A stretch of 7,961 nt of DNA from the NCBI GenBank assembly GCA_013138675.1, contig WTCH01000339.1:1-7961 (forward strand). The letters are read 5' to 3'. Positions 6,548-7,961 of this stretch are shown piece after piece; position 1 is the first letter of the stretch; every line of letters starts with the position of its first letter. The notes under the pieces are model-generated. The model ran no database searches. It was not told the DNA's origin and saw only the letters and a list, made by a program, of their open reading frames with translations. The position numbers and the translations under genes were made by a program. Origin of the DNA: Woeseiaceae bacterium (GTDB lineage Bacteria; Pseudomonadota; Gammaproteobacteria; Steroidobacterales; Woeseiaceae).

Positions 6548-7579
6548 ATGTTTCCATTTTTTCAGTTGCGCAGGAACAATAATTTGAAGGCGCTCGACAA
6601 TGTGAATACGGCCGGGTACCTGAAAGGTTTACTCCTGTTTTTTCTACTAGCCTCATGCTCACAGACCGTAGTCCATCCACTCCAGGAACGAACGGAGGGA
6701 TTCGTTACTGTTGGCGATGGTGTCAGAATTTACTATGTAGAAAAAGGATCTGGGCCAGAGGTTTTGGTGGCGCCTGCGGCCCTGTACCTCGAACCCCTGC
6801 TGCTTGACGATCTGTCAGCGAATCGACGTGTAGTCTTTTACGATCCACGCAATCGCGGCCGATCGGACAGTGCAGACCTCTCGAGCGTGTCTCTTGACCG
6901 GCAGATTGAGGATTTGGAAGAACTGCGTCGTGAGCTTGGGCTGGAGAAAATGATGTTGCTTGGCTGGTCAAGCTACGGTTTGGAAATGGCTGTCTATGCG
7001 ATGCGGTATCCCGAGCGCGTGACCCACCTTGTTCAAATCTCCCCGTTAGCGCCAGCCTCCGCACTTCTGGAGCAATTCAGCGATACTCATGATCAACGGA
7101 CTGATCGCCTTGCTATCGAAGCGTTAGATCGTAGGTCAGACGCAGGAGATTTCGATGACTCTCCGGAAGAATATTGTCGGCTCCGCAACGCACTGACTAT
7201 TCCGCCAGACTTTGTGAACACCGATCTTGCCAAACAAGCTCCGGACGACTGCAAGTATCCAAATGAGTGGCCCAAGAACCGCTCCCCGTATTTCCGTGCG
7301 TTTTTCGCAACTTTTGGTGACTTCGATTGGCGAAATGATTTGAACGGCTTGAAAATACCGAGGTTGATAATCCACGGTCGCGAGGACCGCGTGCCGCTTG
7401 AAGGAGGGAAAGCATGGGCAGAGGGATATACAGATGCTCGCCTGATTGTCGTATCTCCGTCTGGGCATTTCCCGTTTATCGAACAGAAGGAGGTGGTCCT
7501 TGCGGCAATTGAAACGTTTCTTGACGGTGACTGGCCGCAAGATGCGATTGTGGTTCAATCCGATGATGATCTGCAATAG
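6548..7579 (+). CDS. Lipoprotein alpha/beta hydrolase (S33 proline-iminopeptidase-like)
   Basis: The product is 343 residues from the ATG at 6548. A lipobox, LASC, is at residues 34-37 after the hydrophobic GLLLFFLL, so the mature protein should be lipid-anchored at C37. A GTG at 6602, preceded by GAAGG 11 bases upstream, would give an 18-residue lipoprotein signal and is an attractive alternative start. An in-frame TTG at 6473 is less likely. After a spacer come the fold's early strands (FVTVGDGVRIYYVEKGSGPE) and VVFYDPRNRGRSD. The nucleophile elbow LLGWSSYG has S141. The acid is D280 (HGREDRVP) and the histidine H307 (SGHFPF), which completes a Ser-Asp-His triad. A cap region (~165-262) carries C210 and C235 and NEWPKN. 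The usual HG oxyanion motif is replaced by APAAL, and the elbow is GxSxxG rather than GxSxG. It is probably an esterase or peptidase acting in the periplasm; the substrate is unknown. It stands 141 bases after the previous gene. Confidence 0.88.
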   Translation: MFPFFQLRRNNNLKALDNVNTAGYLKGLLLFFLLASCSQTVVHPLQERTEGFVTVGDGVRIYYVEKGSGPEVLVAPAALYLEPLLLDDLSANRRVVFYDPRNRGRSDSADLSSVSLDRQIEDLEELRRELGLEKMMLLGWSSYGLEMAVYAMRYPERVTHLVQISPLAPASALLEQFSDTHDQRTDRLAIEALDRRSDAGDFDDSPEEYCRLRNALTIPPDFVNTDLAKQAPDDCKYPNEWPKNRSPYFRAFFATFGDFDWRNDLNGLKIPRLIIHGREDRVPLEGGKAWAEGYTDARLIVVSPSGHFPFIEQKEVVLAAIETFLDGDWPQDAIVVQSDDDLQ

Positions 7580-7610
7580 GCGGCTCCGATTTCGTTACTG
7601 AGGAACGTTC

Positions 7611-7638
7611 GCTATACGCTCAATAGCAGACATTGAGC
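7611..7638. repeat. Overlapping inverted repeats between convergent genes
   Basis: GCTCAAT (7618-7624) and ATTGAGC (7632-7638) form a perfect 7-bp stem with a 7-base loop. An alternative 5-bp stem, GCTAT (7611-7615) with ATAGC (7623-7627), uses part of the same bases, so the two cannot form together. The element lies in the 107-base gap between the hydrolase stop (7579) and the stop of the small membrane gene (7687). It may act as a terminator, though there is no T-run. Confidence 0.35.
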
Positions 7639-7686
7639 TAATACTGCCGTGAAGAGGCACGAATGACGCACAGGCGACATCCAAGT

Positions 7687-7944
7687 TTATGGAACTATTC
7701 TTTTCCTGGTTACGGATACTTTAATAACGACAAACAGCAACGATACAGAAACCATAAGAGTCATTTCGTTTAGAAAGGGATACTTGAGAAATATTGGCGC
7801 GTCGCCAAATCCTAAAAACGCACCAACCAGCGCGCCAGCAAAACCAACGACTATATTAGTAATGCTAAACACTTTGTCCAATCTAAGAAGACCTGGAAGT
7901 ATTCCAACTACTATCCCAGTTACGAGTATGAATATAATCAACAT
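7687..7944 (-). CDS. Small membrane protein resembling the GlsB/YeaQ/YmgE transglycosylase-associated family
   Basis: This 85-residue, very hydrophobic protein has three predicted membrane segments. The first is at ~2-20 (LIIFILVTGIVVGILPGLL), the second, glycine-rich, at ~27-46 (ITNIVVGFAGALVGAFLGFG), and the third at ~61-76 (MTLMVSVSLLFVVIKV). It ends in a basic tail (TRKRIVP). The length, the three-segment layout and the NIVVGxxGALxGAxLG segment resemble GlsB/YeaQ-type proteins, whose function is poorly known and which are often stress-induced. The ATG at 7944 is well supported by GAGGG four bases upstream. Base composition is clearly AT-richer than in the pump or ompA genes, with many A/T-ending codons, which may point to recent acquisition. 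The gene is convergent with the hydrolase. The coding call is firm; the family call is tentative. Confidence 0.75.
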   Translation of the reverse strand: MLIIFILVTGIVVGILPGLLRLDKVFSITNIVVGFAGALVGAFLGFGDAPIFLKYPFLNEMTLMVSVSLLFVVIKVSVTRKRIVP

Positions 7945-7961
7945 TGCGCCCTCAGTAGCTT

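Noticed and set aside
7580..7686. Integron attC site in the hydrolase/membrane-gene gap
   Set aside because: There are inverted repeats and a composition change, but I see no RYYYAAC/GTTRRRY core sites and no integrase, so the gap is better described as a hairpin region.
1..7961. Defence system, CRISPR array, insertion sequence, tRNA or rRNA
   Set aside because: I found no regularly spaced repeats, transposase or nuclease motifs, or RNA-gene hallmarks on either strand. The genes are all envelope or hydrolase types.

Overview
The window looks like chromosomal DNA of a Gram-negative bacterium, most likely a gammaproteobacterium. It encodes an inner-membrane RND pump with a periplasmic adaptor, an outer-membrane OmpA/Pal-type protein, a lipoprotein, and a perfect CRP-type operator. 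The left and middle parts are moderately GC-rich with GC-ending codons. GC falls visibly across the right third, most clearly in the last ~280 bases. I could not identify genus or species.

Layout. (1) 1-306, + strand: the 3' end of an unidentified multi-pass membrane protein, cut by the window edge. It converges on (2) a two-gene minus-strand operon: an HAE1-type RND efflux permease (4566-1462) followed by its periplasmic adaptor (1465-392). The two overlap by 4 bases (ATGA), so they are probably translationally coupled. No outer-membrane factor (TolC type) and no regulator gene is present here. (3) 4567-4897: a 331-base divergent regulatory region. It holds a 21-bp operator-like palindrome on the pump side and a CRP-type site placed exactly as in a class II promoter on the ompA side. 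(4) 4898-5911, +: an OmpA-family protein with signal peptide, beta-barrel, calcium-binding-type linker and peptidoglycan-binding domain. (5) 5936-6406, +: a small exported protein that reads as a stand-alone TolA/TonB C-terminal domain. (6) 6548-7579, +: a lipoprotein alpha/beta hydrolase related to proline-iminopeptidase-like enzymes, with an unusual nucleophile elbow. (7) 7944-7687, -: a small AT-rich membrane protein resembling the GlsB/YeaQ transglycosylase-associated family, convergent with the hydrolase.

Nearly everything here belongs to the cell envelope. The pump and adaptor would need an outer-membrane channel encoded elsewhere. The OmpA-like protein and the TolA/TonB-domain protein are 24 bases apart and probably share a transcript, which suggests an envelope-tethering or periplasmic function in common; that link is inference. 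The observations most worth a second look are the class II CRP promoter, the solo TolA-III-like domain beside an OmpA/Pal-type gene, the hydrolase's GxSxxG elbow, and the pump's altered proton-relay residues. I see no mobile element, CRISPR array, tRNA or rRNA, and no clearly new multi-gene system.
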